Assembly: GCF_000411555.1 (NCBI RefSeq) | Contig: NZ_KE150486.1 | Location: 620,001-684,000, forward strand | DNA from: Atopobium sp. oral taxon 199 str. F0494 | GTDB taxonomy: Bacteria; Actinomycetota; Coriobacteriia; Coriobacteriales; Atopobiaceae | DNA length: 64,000 nt | Direction of reading: 5' to 3' | Shown: piece after piece, positions 26,343-35,261 of the stretch | Numbering within the stretch: the stretch's first letter is position 1 | How the letters are laid out: every line of letters begins with the position of its first letter | The notes under the pieces: generated by a model | What the model was told of the DNA's origin: nothing | Database searches by the model: none | The model's input: only the letters and a program-made list of their open reading frames with translations | Translations under genes and position numbers: made by a program

Positions 26343-26902
26343 AACAAGCCCCTTTCCCACAGCAGCTTACCCGAGTCAAGGGCGACCTGCTGAAACGTTT
26401 TCTCTCGAATATCAATAGTAATATCGGCGGCATGCTCGTAAAGCGGCTTTCTATGTTCAAACAGCCGCCGAGCGTGGTCAGCCGTGCCCAAGTCAGGCCG
26501 TCTATCAAGGCGCTGAATCTGCCGCAGCGAGTCAGTGAGGTCGCCGTCAAGATACACGATGGTTCCCATCTCATGCATAAGCTCCACGTTCTGCGCGCGC
26601 TCAACAATACCGCCTCCGCAGCTTACCAGAAGCGACTTTTTTGAGCGCAGATTACGCAGCACCTGTGTTTCCACGTCACGAAAATATTCCTCACCGGCAA
26701 GCGCAAACATCTCTCCAAGTTCTTTTCCGGCAATTCTTTCAGCCAGCCGGTCAGTATCAACATAGCGGCGGTGAAAGAGTTCACCCAAGTTGCGCGCAAG
26801 CGTCGACTTGCCTGCTCCAAGAAATCCTACGAAGAAAATATGGTCACAGTTGTCATGGACAATATATCGTGTGTCATCAAACTCCAAAATTCCTCCAGCC
26901 AA
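26339..26902 (-). CDS. aroK: Shikimate kinase
   Basis: AroK phosphorylates shikimate. The motifs look complete: P-loop FLGAGKST, VDTDRLAE with the substrate Asp, FRDVE with the substrate Arg, CGGGIV, and the lid Arg followed by HRKPLYEHAAD. The length is about 187 residues, with a short extra N-terminus. No ATG is available in frame; the TTG at 26902 or another TTG at 26885-26887 (closer to GGAGG) are candidate starts. It overlaps the degenerate aroB-like gene, so an intact kinase is coupled to a protein that cannot be a normal AroB. Confidence 0.85.
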   Translation of the reverse strand: MAGGILEFDDTRYIVHDNCDHIFFVGFLGAGKSTLARNLGELFHRRYVDTDRLAERIAGKELGEMFALAGEEYFRDVETQVLRNLRSKKSLLVSCGGGIVERAQNVELMHEMGTIVYLDGDLTDSLRQIQRLDRRPDLGTADHARRLFEHRKPLYEHAADITIDIREKTFQQVALDSGKLLWERGLL

Positions 26903-26935
26903 TCATAAAAAGTGTATCATCCGGAGGGAATTTCC

Positions 26936-27469
26936 TTACTGCCGTGTAGAAGGTTTCTCAGAAAGCGCATGAGCTCCTTCAAATTGTACATTTCTGAGCA
27001 AGATCTTCTCGATATGACGCAGAAGTTTGGTGTACCAAAGATCTACCTGAGACTGGGGACGCACAAGGATAGTCTTGACTCCGGCAAGGTTACCGGAAGC
27101 GATATCGGTAAAAAGCTGATCTCCGATGAATACCGTCTCGTTTTTCTCGGCACCAAAACGCTTCATGGCCGCACGGACCGCCGTTGGAGACGGTTTCATA
27201 GCACAGCCGACGCCCTCAATTCCAAGCTCGGAGGCGCTTTTTTGCACCTGATCAAGATGGATGTTATTCGAAACAAGACACAGCGTCAGTCCCGCCTCCT
27301 TTGCACGGGCAAACCACGCGGCTACTTGCGGAGGCACTATATGAGAGTCGCGCGGCACGCATGTATTGTCCCGGTCAAGCAGGACAAGCCTGACGCCCTC
27401 TGCAAGAAGACCGTCTATTGATATGCCATCAACGGTAGAAACGTATTGTGAAGCGGAAAGAATACTCAT
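26936..27469 (-). CDS. YqeG family HAD phosphatase
   Basis: This is a HAD superfamily IIIA phosphatase of unknown substrate. Motif I is LLDRDNTCV, motif II CLVSNN, and the later ETVFIGDQLFTDI holds motif III/IV acidic residues. The length is 177 residues, normal for YqeG. It is 3 bases after mltG and 33 bases before aroK on the same strand. Confidence 0.86.
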   Translation of the reverse strand: MSILSASQYVSTVDGISIDGLLAEGVRLVLLDRDNTCVPRDSHIVPPQVAAWFARAKEAGLTLCLVSNNIHLDQVQKSASELGIEGVGCAMKPSPTAVRAAMKRFGAEKNETVFIGDQLFTDIASGNLAGVKTILVRPQSQVDLWYTKLLRHIEKILLRNVQFEGAHALSEKPSTRQ

Positions 27470-27472
27470 AAG

Positions 27473-28771
27473 CTATTGTGAACTTTCCTTATCCTTTGAG
27501 TTATTGATAGCTTCAAGGTGCTCATCGTATGTTTTTGAGAATACGTGCTCATTTTTGGTAATCCAGAAATACAGATAGTCCGTATTATTTGGCCTAAGAG
27601 CAGCCTTCAGCGCATTGAGGCCTGGCGAGCAAATCGGCGTTGGCGTCAGCTCATCGTGAGCGTATGTGTTGTACTTGTCGTCAGTAAGCGTCTGAAGCTC
27701 ATCGGCGGTAGGTTCTCTGCCAAGCGAATACGCGAGCGTCGCGTCGCTTTGAAGCGGCATGCCCTGTGACAGGCGATTGTAGATGACGGAGGCAACGTTG
27801 CCGCGATCCTCCTGGTTAGACGCTTCTTTTTCAACAATGGAGGCGACCGTCAGTATTTGCTCATCGGTAAGGTCAAGGTTGTAGCGAGCCTTCAAATCTA
27901 TGCGCGCCGCGTCAAAGTTTAAATCAGACGTCTCTTCCTTATACTGGTCAAGCATAGCGCGAATGATCGTATCGGCGCTGGGAGTGCTTTCAAACGTATA
28001 GGTCTTGGGGAACAGGTAGCCTTCCAGGGAATCGTTAGCTGAAACGGCATCTTTGAGGAAAGGATACTCTTCAACGTAGTTAGAGGCCTTCGCCTGAGCG
28101 AGAAAATCGTCTTTTGAGATGCCATAGTACTTCTCGACAGCTTCCGCGGTTTGTGAAACCGTATAACCTTCGGGGATAACAAGTCCGTCCCCGTTGGTAT
28201 TAGGTCCTTCCGCAAGCAAGCGGATAATGTCAGCGTAGCTCATACCTGTTGTGATGAGATAGGTACCGCTCTTGATTTTCTGATCTGACTGCTGTTTTTT
28301 GAGTTGTGCCAAAAACTCGGCCTTATTTGCGATGACTTTATTTGTATATAGGATATCTGCGACAGTTGACGCGTTGGCGCCTTCGGGAATTACAACGGTA
28401 ACTTCCTCACCACTCGTAATTTCCTGCGTTGGATTGACGGTATCGGTAATTTTAGGAACTACAACAAAAACAAAGATGGCGGCGGCGAACCCTATAAGCG
28501 CAAGCGCTATGAGCGTTGCAAAAAGTCGAGAACGACGATGCGCTTTCTTATTACGGTGCGCGACATTACCTCGAACAGCCCTGCGGGTAGCCGCGGCAGT
28601 ACGTTTGGAAATGCGATTTGTCTCAAGTGACGCCGGCAATGCTGCCGCATGCTTGCCCAAGCTTGGTTCAGGAGACTCTTCCCTGCCTGAGAGGACTTCC
28701 TCAGATGAAGCATCCTCCGTAAAGCGCGCCGCGCCTGTGCTAGATGTATCGTTATCGGGCGAAATCGACAT
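27473..28771 (-). CDS. mltG: Endolytic murein transglycosylase
   Basis: MltG cleaves nascent glycan strands and sets their length. There is a cytoplasmic N-terminus of about 90 residues, unusually long and Ser/Arg-rich, then one transmembrane segment (FATLIALALIGFAAAIFVFV). The extracellular YceG domain has the family motifs VIPEGYTVSQTAE and VASIVEKEASNQEDR with the catalytic Glu. The length is 432 residues. It lies 10 bases after ruvX. Confidence 0.92.
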   Translation of the reverse strand: MSISPDNDTSSTGAARFTEDASSEEVLSGREESPEPSLGKHAAALPASLETNRISKRTAAATRRAVRGNVAHRNKKAHRRSRLFATLIALALIGFAAAIFVFVVVPKITDTVNPTQEITSGEEVTVVIPEGANASTVADILYTNKVIANKAEFLAQLKKQQSDQKIKSGTYLITTGMSYADIIRLLAEGPNTNGDGLVIPEGYTVSQTAEAVEKYYGISKDDFLAQAKASNYVEEYPFLKDAVSANDSLEGYLFPKTYTFESTPSADTIIRAMLDQYKEETSDLNFDAARIDLKARYNLDLTDEQILTVASIVEKEASNQEDRGNVASVIYNRLSQGMPLQSDATLAYSLGREPTADELQTLTDDKYNTYAHDELTPTPICSPGLNALKAALRPNNTDYLYFWITKNEHVFSKTYDEHLEAINNSKDKESSQ

Positions 28772-28781
28772 TCAGTCTCCC

Positions 28782-29195
28782 TTACTCATGCCGCGCATCA
28801 AGCCATGCTTGCAAAAACAATGACGCGGCCACCATATCCACTTTGCCTTTCATAGACTTCTCGCTGAGTCCTTGTGCTTTCAGGATGCGCTTAGCCTCTG
28901 CTGACGAAAGCCTTTCGTCGGTTAATTCTAATGGAAGACCTGACTGCGCCGCAATTTTTTTTGCTTGCTCAATGACTTTTTGCGCCTGAGGACCCTCTTC
29001 GCCGGCAAGCGTCATTGGTTTACCGCACACAAGCAACTCGGGTTCCCAATCTTCAAGCAGCAGTCTGAACGGGCGGGCATGAGAAAGAACCTCCTGCGCA
29101 GGAAGCACGCACAGAGGCGAGGCGACACGACCATCGGGATCGCTTATTGCAATCCCGATTCGCACGTCACCAATATCAAGCGCCAAGACGCGCAC
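28782..29195 (-). CDS. ruvX: Putative pre-16S rRNA nuclease/Holliday junction resolvase
   Basis: The YqgF/RuvX family processes the 5' end of 16S rRNA. The RNase-H-like core has LALDIGDVRIGIAISDPDG at the N-terminus, LLVCGKPMTLAG, and LELTDERLSSAEAKR. The length of 137 residues is normal. It starts with a GTG at 29193-29195, immediately after the alaS stop. Confidence 0.92.
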   Translation of the reverse strand: MRVLALDIGDVRIGIAISDPDGRVASPLCVLPAQEVLSHARPFRLLLEDWEPELLVCGKPMTLAGEEGPQAQKVIEQAKKIAAQSGLPLELTDERLSSAEAKRILKAQGLSEKSMKGKVDMVAASLFLQAWLDARHE

Positions 29196-31847
29196 TTATG
29201 CGCCAAGCTTGCTTTTTGCTGCCGTAAGAGCGGCATCAATGCCGGAAGCATCCGTACCACCCGCTTGCGCCATGGAAGGCTTTCCTCCGCCACGTCCGCC
29301 AACAAGACCCGCGATGTCTTTGATAATGTCGCCAGCAGAAAAACCGGCAGCCACAGCAGTATCAGTCGCGGCCGCGAGAAGAGCCACCTTGCCGTTAGCC
29401 GCGCCAGAAGACGCCAAAACACAAGCAATAGGACGGCCGTCCGACGCGTCGCGTATGCCATCCCAAGCGCTTCTCAACTCGTTGCCTGAAAGACCTTCAA
29501 GCTTTGCAAAAACACAGTGGTATCCATCGAGCTCAACAGCATGTTTGACAGCATCGGCAACTTGATTTGAGCTTGCGCCCACAGTAACCGCCTCCGCTTT
29601 GCGGGCGGCCTCACGCAGGTCGCGCTGAAGCTGCATAATGCGATCAACGAGAGCGTCGGGACGAACCTTGAGCACATGCAAGGCCTCATCAAGCTGCATG
29701 AGCCGCCCATCAACGTACGCTATGGCTCCCATGGAAGTGACCGCCTCAATGCGGCGGACGTTGGAGCCGACTGAGGATTCGGACACGATCTTAAACAAGC
29801 CGATCTCAGACGTATTGCGCACATGGGTGCCGCCGCAGAGTTCGCGGGAAAAAGGATGTTCTTCTTCCCCGACAGAAACCACGCGAACCACGTCGCCGTA
29901 CTTCTCGCCAAAGAGCGCGACGGCGCCTGCCGCCTTAGCGTCCTCGATGTTCATGATTCTGGTGACGATGGGCTTTGCCGCGAAAATCTCAGCGTTAATC
30001 ATGCCTTCAACCTGAGCAAGCTCATCGGCTGTCATGGCTTCAAAATGTGTAAAGTCAAAACGCAGACGGTCCGGAGCAACTAAAGAGCCTGCCTGGTTCA
30101 CATGATCGCCGAGAACTTCCTTAAGAGCGGCGTCCAAAAGGTGCGTCGCGGTATGGTTACGGCGGATAAGCTCGCGGCGACCGGCGTCAACAGACGCGCA
30201 AAGCGCATCGCCAATATTCAGACTGCCCTCTTCTACATATCCGACATGAGACACGATAGCACCGTCACGCTGCTTGGTGTCGTCAATCTGAACAAAAAGG
30301 CCATCCATGGACAGGCTGCCGGTGTCTCCCACCTGGCCACCCATTTCCGCGTAGAAGGGCGTGCGGTCGAGCACGATTTCCACCTTATCGCCGGCAGAAG
30401 CCGAATCGACCTCCTGGCCATCTTGTACGAGAGCTTTGACTACACAGCCTTCCAGCTCATTGTGGTCATACCCGTCAAAAACGGTCGCATCGAGCCGGTC
30501 GGAAAGCGCCACCCATACGGACTGCGCCTTGCCCCAAGCGTCACGGTTTGCGCTCGCGCGCGCTCGCTCACGCTGCCGGGTCATAGCCGCGTCAAACTCA
30601 CTGTCGTTTACGCTATGACCGGCAATCGCTGCAATCTCACGGGTAAGGTCAATAGGAAAGCCATAGGTATCATGGAGGAGGAAAGCGACTTCACCGGAAA
30701 GGCGCTCACCGGCGGAAAGTTTGGCGAGCTCGTCTTCAAGTTTGGCCTCCCCCGCGTCAAGCGTTGCACCGAAGCGCTCCTCTTCCGCTGTCAGAATGCC
30801 GTCAATCAGCGCGCTTTTCTCAATAAGTTCTGGATAAGCAGCGCCCAAAAGATGCGCGACTTCATACGCATACTCCGCCATAAACGTGCCGTGGATACCC
30901 ATAAGACGACCATGGTAGACAGCGCGACGAAGCAGGCGGCGCAAAATGTAGCTGCGTCCTTCGTTGCCGGGAAGAATACCATCGCCAATCATAAAGGAAA
31001 CAGCGCGGCTGTGGTCGGCCAAGATGCGCAGGCTTCTGTCTACTTCTTCATCGCCCGCCTGATAGCGCTTGCCAGAGAGCTTCTCGCCCAGCCTGATGAG
31101 GGAAATCATGATATCGCCCTCGTAATTAGAGCCCTGGTGCTGCATAATAGCGGCGATGCGCTCAAGACCCATGCCGGTATCAATATTGCGATGAGGAAGC
31201 TCTGGCATGGAGCCGTCTTCTTGACGATCGTATTGCGTAAAGACAAGATTCCAGAACTCAAGATAGCGGTCCCCATCATCGCCGGGCTTCTCGCCCTCAA
31301 ATTCCGGACCCTGGTCAAAGTAAATTTCAGAGCATGGCCCGCAAGGACCAGTGGGGCCTGCCGCCCAGAAATTGTCTTCCTCGCCTAAACGAGAAATGTG
31401 ATCTGGAGCAACGCCAAGAGATTCCCAGATTTCCGCGGCTTCATCGTCTTCGGTAAAGACGGTAAAGTACAGCCGGTCAAGAGGAAGCCCCAGATGTTTG
31501 GGGTCCGAAATAAACTCCATAGCCCATGTGCACGCGTCGCGCTTTGTGTAGCCGCCAAAGGAAAAATTGCCCAGCATTTCAAAGAAGGACAGGTGACGGT
31601 TGTCGCCAATATTTTCAATATCATTAGTACGCAGGCATTTCTGACATGAAGTGGCGCCTATTTTCTTCATGGTCTTTATGCCCTGATAGTATTCTTTGAA
31701 CTGGTTCATACCCGCGTTGGCGAGAAGCAGCGACGGGTCGGAAGGAACAAGCGATGATGAGGGGTACTTTTTGCATCCCTTTGATTCAAAAAAGTCGAGA
31801 AAATCTTCTCGAATCTCAGCTGTGGTCATGGTCTTGTAATCAGACAT
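29196..31847 (-). CDS. alaS: Alanyl-tRNA synthetase
   Basis: It charges tRNA-Ala. The class II catalytic domain is at the N-terminus (FFESKGCKKYPSSSLVPSDP, FSFGGYTKRDA), the editing domain has RRNHTATHLLDAAL and CGGTHV (zinc and editing residues), and a C-terminal DHHA1 domain with GGRGGGKPSMAQAGG. The length of 883 residues is standard. The plus strand here carries a 428-codon open frame (30102-31388) that is only a shadow. Confidence 0.97.
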   Translation of the reverse strand: MSDYKTMTTAEIREDFLDFFESKGCKKYPSSSLVPSDPSLLLANAGMNQFKEYYQGIKTMKKIGATSCQKCLRTNDIENIGDNRHLSFFEMLGNFSFGGYTKRDACTWAMEFISDPKHLGLPLDRLYFTVFTEDDEAAEIWESLGVAPDHISRLGEEDNFWAAGPTGPCGPCSEIYFDQGPEFEGEKPGDDGDRYLEFWNLVFTQYDRQEDGSMPELPHRNIDTGMGLERIAAIMQHQGSNYEGDIMISLIRLGEKLSGKRYQAGDEEVDRSLRILADHSRAVSFMIGDGILPGNEGRSYILRRLLRRAVYHGRLMGIHGTFMAEYAYEVAHLLGAAYPELIEKSALIDGILTAEEERFGATLDAGEAKLEDELAKLSAGERLSGEVAFLLHDTYGFPIDLTREIAAIAGHSVNDSEFDAAMTRQRERARASANRDAWGKAQSVWVALSDRLDATVFDGYDHNELEGCVVKALVQDGQEVDSASAGDKVEIVLDRTPFYAEMGGQVGDTGSLSMDGLFVQIDDTKQRDGAIVSHVGYVEEGSLNIGDALCASVDAGRRELIRRNHTATHLLDAALKEVLGDHVNQAGSLVAPDRLRFDFTHFEAMTADELAQVEGMINAEIFAAKPIVTRIMNIEDAKAAGAVALFGEKYGDVVRVVSVGEEEHPFSRELCGGTHVRNTSEIGLFKIVSESSVGSNVRRIEAVTSMGAIAYVDGRLMQLDEALHVLKVRPDALVDRIMQLQRDLREAARKAEAVTVGASSNQVADAVKHAVELDGYHCVFAKLEGLSGNELRSAWDGIRDASDGRPIACVLASSGAANGKVALLAAATDTAVAAGFSAGDIIKDIAGLVGGRGGGKPSMAQAGGTDASGIDAALTAAKSKLGA

Positions 31848-31863
31848 GCGTACCTCTCTAAAT

Positions 31864-33297
31864 CTATTGCTCTTCAGAACGGCGGCGTTTCGTATCCGCC
31901 GGGGATGGATTAGTTTCAGCCTTTGAGTCTACCTTACTCGATGCCTGTCTGCCGTCCGCATTCGCGGGTTTTGGAAACTTTGCAAGAACCTTTGCAATGT
32001 CTTCGGCAATGCCAACAGTACCTTCGGGCCTTTCGTCAGCTTCTGCATCAATCGCTTCACCTCGGTCAACAAGGCGTGTGGACTCAAAGAACGAATCGTC
32101 GTCGAGGGCATCAAACGCCGGATGAATATTGCCGTTCGTATCATGAAAAGGCGTACTGTTGAAAAGCGCACCGTTATAAGAAACAATCTGTCTGCCAGTA
32201 TGTTCTTCAAAATAGTAGACAAACACACCGCGAAGCGCCGCAGTGAGAGGAATCGCCAAAATAGTGCCGACCACGCCACCAAGCGCGCCTCCTATCGTAA
32301 TACCCACCAGCGAAAGACCTGGGTGGACTTTGACGCTTGATGCCAGCACCAAAGGAGACAACACATTATCGGTAACGTTTTGAGCCACAATGAGAATCAC
32401 GAGCGTCCAAAGCGCCAGCATCGGGCTTTGCAGCACCGAAAGAATCAAAGCGATGCCCGCTGAAAAGGCAGGGCCGACAACCGGAATGATATGAAAAATA
32501 CCGACGATGGCGCCAATAAGGCCTGCGTACGGATTTCCAATCAAAAGACAACCCACATAGGCAAAGATTCCATTGGCAACCGAAGTAATAATGGTACTGC
32601 GCATATAGCCGCCAACGGAACGGCTCAAAATAGCAAGCAGAAGCCTGAGTTCGTCGTCTCTGTCGGGACCGGCAATAGTCGCCAACTCACGGACGATGAC
32701 GGGATAGTCCTTTACAAGCCAATAGGCCAGCACAAGACCGAGAAAAAAGCTCATGAAGTGTTCGCCCAGCGTTGAAATGTTGCTCAGAGCATTAGCGGAG
32801 AGCCAGCGAAACGCTTCGCTTGCAAACGATACGCCGAGGCTGGAAGCTTGTGACACAACGGAATTAACCGCATCGCGGACGGTGGGGTTTCCTATCGCGT
32901 CATAGGTAGTCCACACCTCACTAATCATTGACTGCAGCTGACTGGCATAAAGAGGCGCGTTTTTAAGCAATATCAGCAGCTCATCAATGAGCGGCTGCGC
33001 AATGAGAGCCACAAATCCCAAAAAGATGAGAATAACCAAAATGAGGGCGAGAAAGGCAGCTAATGCGCGCGGCACTCCCCACCCTTCAAACCTGTTGGTC
33101 AAAGGGCTACATATAAACGCGACAATGCCACCGATAGCTAAAAGTTCTACGGCCTGACCGATTCTGCCTAACGCCATGACGGAAACGACAAAAACTCCCG
33201 CCATGCCAAGCAGCGACCATGCGATAATTCCGCGGCGGCGCCACTGGTTCTCATTCAGAAAGGGATTGCTTGCAAACTTCTCGTCTTTATCCTGCAC
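31864..33297 (-). CDS. AI-2E family transporter (TqsA/PerM-like)
   Basis: Members are eight-helix membrane exporters or antiporters; the substrate here is unknown. Hydrophobic segments are seen throughout residues 25-350, and the family end motif (PLVLASSVKVHPGLSLVGIT, GALGGVVGTILAIPLTAALR) is intact. A long charged C-terminal tail (about 110 residues) follows. The chosen GTG at 33295-33297 has AAGGAG six bases upstream; an upstream TTG would sit on that site. It follows the sigma-factor gene by 17 bases. Confidence 0.86.
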   Translation of the reverse strand: MQDKDEKFASNPFLNENQWRRRGIIAWSLLGMAGVFVVSVMALGRIGQAVELLAIGGIVAFICSPLTNRFEGWGVPRALAAFLALILVILIFLGFVALIAQPLIDELLILLKNAPLYASQLQSMISEVWTTYDAIGNPTVRDAVNSVVSQASSLGVSFASEAFRWLSANALSNISTLGEHFMSFFLGLVLAYWLVKDYPVIVRELATIAGPDRDDELRLLLAILSRSVGGYMRSTIITSVANGIFAYVGCLLIGNPYAGLIGAIVGIFHIIPVVGPAFSAGIALILSVLQSPMLALWTLVILIVAQNVTDNVLSPLVLASSVKVHPGLSLVGITIGGALGGVVGTILAIPLTAALRGVFVYYFEEHTGRQIVSYNGALFNSTPFHDTNGNIHPAFDALDDDSFFESTRLVDRGEAIDAEADERPEGTVGIAEDIAKVLAKFPKPANADGRQASSKVDSKAETNPSPADTKRRRSEEQ

Positions 33298-33314
33298 ACG
33301 TATCTCCTTCAACC

Positions 33315-34145
33315 CTAGCGGGTTGCGCTTTCAGGATCAATCTTTTCTTGGATTCGTTTGAGCGTGCGTCTGAGCAAGCGAGATACCTGCACTTGGGAAA
33401 TGCCCAGTTTTTCGGCAATCTCCACCTGTGTAAGCCCTTCCACAAACCGCATGCGGATAATTTCCTGCTCACGCGGGGAAAAATCAGCGATGGCCTCTTC
33501 AAGTACGATGCGGTCATCAGATCCCGCAAGATCCTCGTCTTCAGTGATGTACTGATCAATGATGGACGGAGCTTCATCGCCGTCTGCCGACGAGCCTCCC
33601 CCTTCAAGCGGAACCGAGCTGTAAGCCCCCGATGACTCCATCGCTTCGAGAACCTCTTCAACGCTCACCCCCAGCTTTTTGGCAATCTCGTCAACGGAGG
33701 GGCTGCGCTGAAGTTCTGTCGTCAACTCATCGGTGACTTGATTCACTTTTGCGGAAAGCTCCTGCAAACGCCGGGGAACCCGTACCGACCAGCCTTTGTC
33801 GCGGAAGTGGCGCTTAATCTCTCCCATGATAGTGGGTGTAGCGTAGGTGGTAAATTCAAGGCCGCGCGAGGGATCAAAGCGGTCTATCGCTTTAATGAGG
33901 CCGATAGTTCCCACCTGAATCAAATCGTCAAGCGGTTCTCCGCGGTTCTTAAACTTAGAGGCCAAAAAGCGTACAAGATTCAAATGGCTTACGATCAGCT
34001 GATCGCGAACCTCAGGATCATGCGTTTCTTGATACTCTGCAAAAAGTTTGCGTGTACGTTCTTTGTCCCATGCCGGAGTTCCGCGAGATGCTCTACGTGC
34101 CGCCCTTCGTGCAGCTTTTTGTTTGGCAGCATCGTTATTTGGCAT
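33315..34145 (-). CDS. RNA polymerase sigma factor, SigB/SigF/SigG group
   Basis: This is an alternative sigma-70 factor for stress genes. Region 2 (LVRFLASKFKNRG, DDLIQVGTIGLIKAIDRFD, GLEFTTYATPTIMGEIKRHF) and the SigB-specific RDKGWSVRVPRRLQEL are clear. Region 3 follows and region 4 has SPREQEIIRMRFVEGLTQVEIAEKLGISQ as the -35 binding helix-turn-helix. The length is 276 residues with a basic N-terminal extension. It overlaps the RsbW-like gene by 11 bases. Confidence 0.92.
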   Translation of the reverse strand: MPNNDAAKQKAARRAARRASRGTPAWDKERTRKLFAEYQETHDPEVRDQLIVSHLNLVRFLASKFKNRGEPLDDLIQVGTIGLIKAIDRFDPSRGLEFTTYATPTIMGEIKRHFRDKGWSVRVPRRLQELSAKVNQVTDELTTELQRSPSVDEIAKKLGVSVEEVLEAMESSGAYSSVPLEGGGSSADGDEAPSIIDQYITEDEDLAGSDDRIVLEEAIADFSPREQEIIRMRFVEGLTQVEIAEKLGISQVQVSRLLRRTLKRIQEKIDPESATR

Positions 34146-34524
34146 ATGCGCCGCCTGTCACCTTAAGCAGGTGGAGCGTGTATCCGTTGTCATTAAGGGA
34201 AAAATCATCGCAGATAGCAGAAAGGAGCAGTTCCACCAGTTCAAGCGGCTGGCTCTCAGTACAGTCGCCGCTGTCGCTTGGGTCGTCCTCGCCAAGGGCA
34301 AAATCCATTTCCATAGAGCTGTCCGTAAGCGTAAAGACTATCGCGACATCTTCCGACTGCGTACTGCAGGCATATACAAAGCCTTCTTCCGCGGCCATGC
34401 GAACATCTTCCAGCTCATCAACGTTCATTCCCGCAAGAACGGCAAGGTTGGCTGCGGTCATGCGAACAGCACGCGCAAAGCTTCCGTCTGCAGGAACGGT
34501 AAGGGTGACTACTTTTTGATCCAT
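34135..34524 (-). CDS. RsbW-like anti-sigma factor with degenerate ATP-binding motifs
   Basis: Position and fold match RsbW/SpoIIAB, which binds SigB-type factors and phosphorylates an RsbV antagonist. The protein is 129 residues. The region ELEDVRMAAEEGFVYAC lines up with the N-box EACTNAV, but the key Asn is replaced and no D-x-G-x-G box is evident near the C-terminus (DNGYTLHLLKV). It may hold the sigma factor without kinase activity. No rsbV gene is present. The start overlaps the DUF948 stop (TAATG). Confidence 0.72.
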   Translation of the reverse strand: MDQKVVTLTVPADGSFARAVRMTAANLAVLAGMNVDELEDVRMAAEEGFVYACSTQSEDVAIVFTLTDSSMEMDFALGEDDPSDSGDCTESQPLELVELLLSAICDDFSLNDNGYTLHLLKVTGGAYAK

Positions 34525-35174
34525 TACAGTCCCTGCTCCTTTGACGCCTCAGCATCGTTTGCCGCGCCTGCTACAAAAGCCGACTTGGTTCCTTTGGCTT
34601 CATCGCCATAGTCAACGTATGCGGGACCTTCAGGTTTCGCTTTTGCGGACGACCGCTCCGTCGAGAGCAGAGGCAACTCTTCCAGAGTCTCGTCAGCCTT
34701 TTGCTGGTCCCCTTTCGAAGCTCCTTGAAGCCGGGCTTGAGCCGCGGCGGCAAGCTTTGAAGGACTCACCACAGAACCAATGCCGCCGCCAATCTTGGAA
34801 ACGGACTCAACGACACCTGTCACGGCGTCTGACGCCGCTTTGCTTACCGTTGCCGTGACCGCGGAGGCGGCTCCTGATACCGTTGCAACGTCACCGAGCA
34901 CCACGTTGAGACTCTCAAGGGAACTGTTCGCGGCGTCCACGGTAGTATCCACTTTTTCCATCAGCGCGGGAAGCTGCTTGACCGTTGGATCAAGTTCATC
35001 CATCATGCCATCAAGTTTGGCGATGATTGGCTGCACTTGCTCGATGGTTTGATTTGCGGAAACCGTTACCTCTTCAATCGACTTTCGTGTTGAACGAAGC
35101 GTCAGAGCGATTTCAATGACAGCCCATACGCCGGCAATCACTAAGACTATAAGAACGATATCCATGTAGCTCAT
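34524..35174 (-). CDS. DUF948 domain membrane protein
   Basis: Function unknown. It has one N-terminal transmembrane segment (IVLIVLVIAGVWAVIEIALT) and a long predicted coiled-coil/helical region (about residues 30-130) of the DUF948 type found in general-stress operons (YtxG). The C-terminus is Glu/Ala/Lys-rich and probably disordered. The length is 216 residues. It is the first gene of a three-gene unit with the RsbW-like and sigma genes and may sense the envelope. Confidence 0.72.
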   Translation of the reverse strand: MSYMDIVLIVLVIAGVWAVIEIALTLRSTRKSIEEVTVSANQTIEQVQPIIAKLDGMMDELDPTVKQLPALMEKVDTTVDAANSSLESLNVVLGDVATVSGAASAVTATVSKAASDAVTGVVESVSKIGGGIGSVVSPSKLAAAAQARLQGASKGDQQKADETLEELPLLSTERSSAKAKPEGPAYVDYGDEAKGTKSAFVAGAANDAEASKEQGL

Positions 35175-35237
35175 TGAGCACCTCTCCCTCGCCGTTACGA
35201 CAGCACCGCAGGGTTGACAATCATTAACGTTCTCATT

Positions 35238-35261
35238 TTACCCATCCGCACTTACTTTGAC
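35238..35261 (-). promoter_or_regulatory. Possible SigB-type promoter for the DUF948-rsbW-sigma operon
   Basis: On the minus strand GTCAAA (35256-35261) is 12 bases upstream of GGGTAA (35238-35243). It resembles the SigB consensus GTTTAA/GGGTAT at 9 of 12 positions. It overlaps the 3' end of rarA. It would give autoregulation of the sigma operon. This is a weak, unverified match. Confidence 0.35.

Noticed and set aside
30102-31388. 428-codon open frame on the plus strand
   Set aside because: It is fully antisense to alaS, whose motifs (HTATH, CGGTH) and full length are beyond doubt. It shows no domain.
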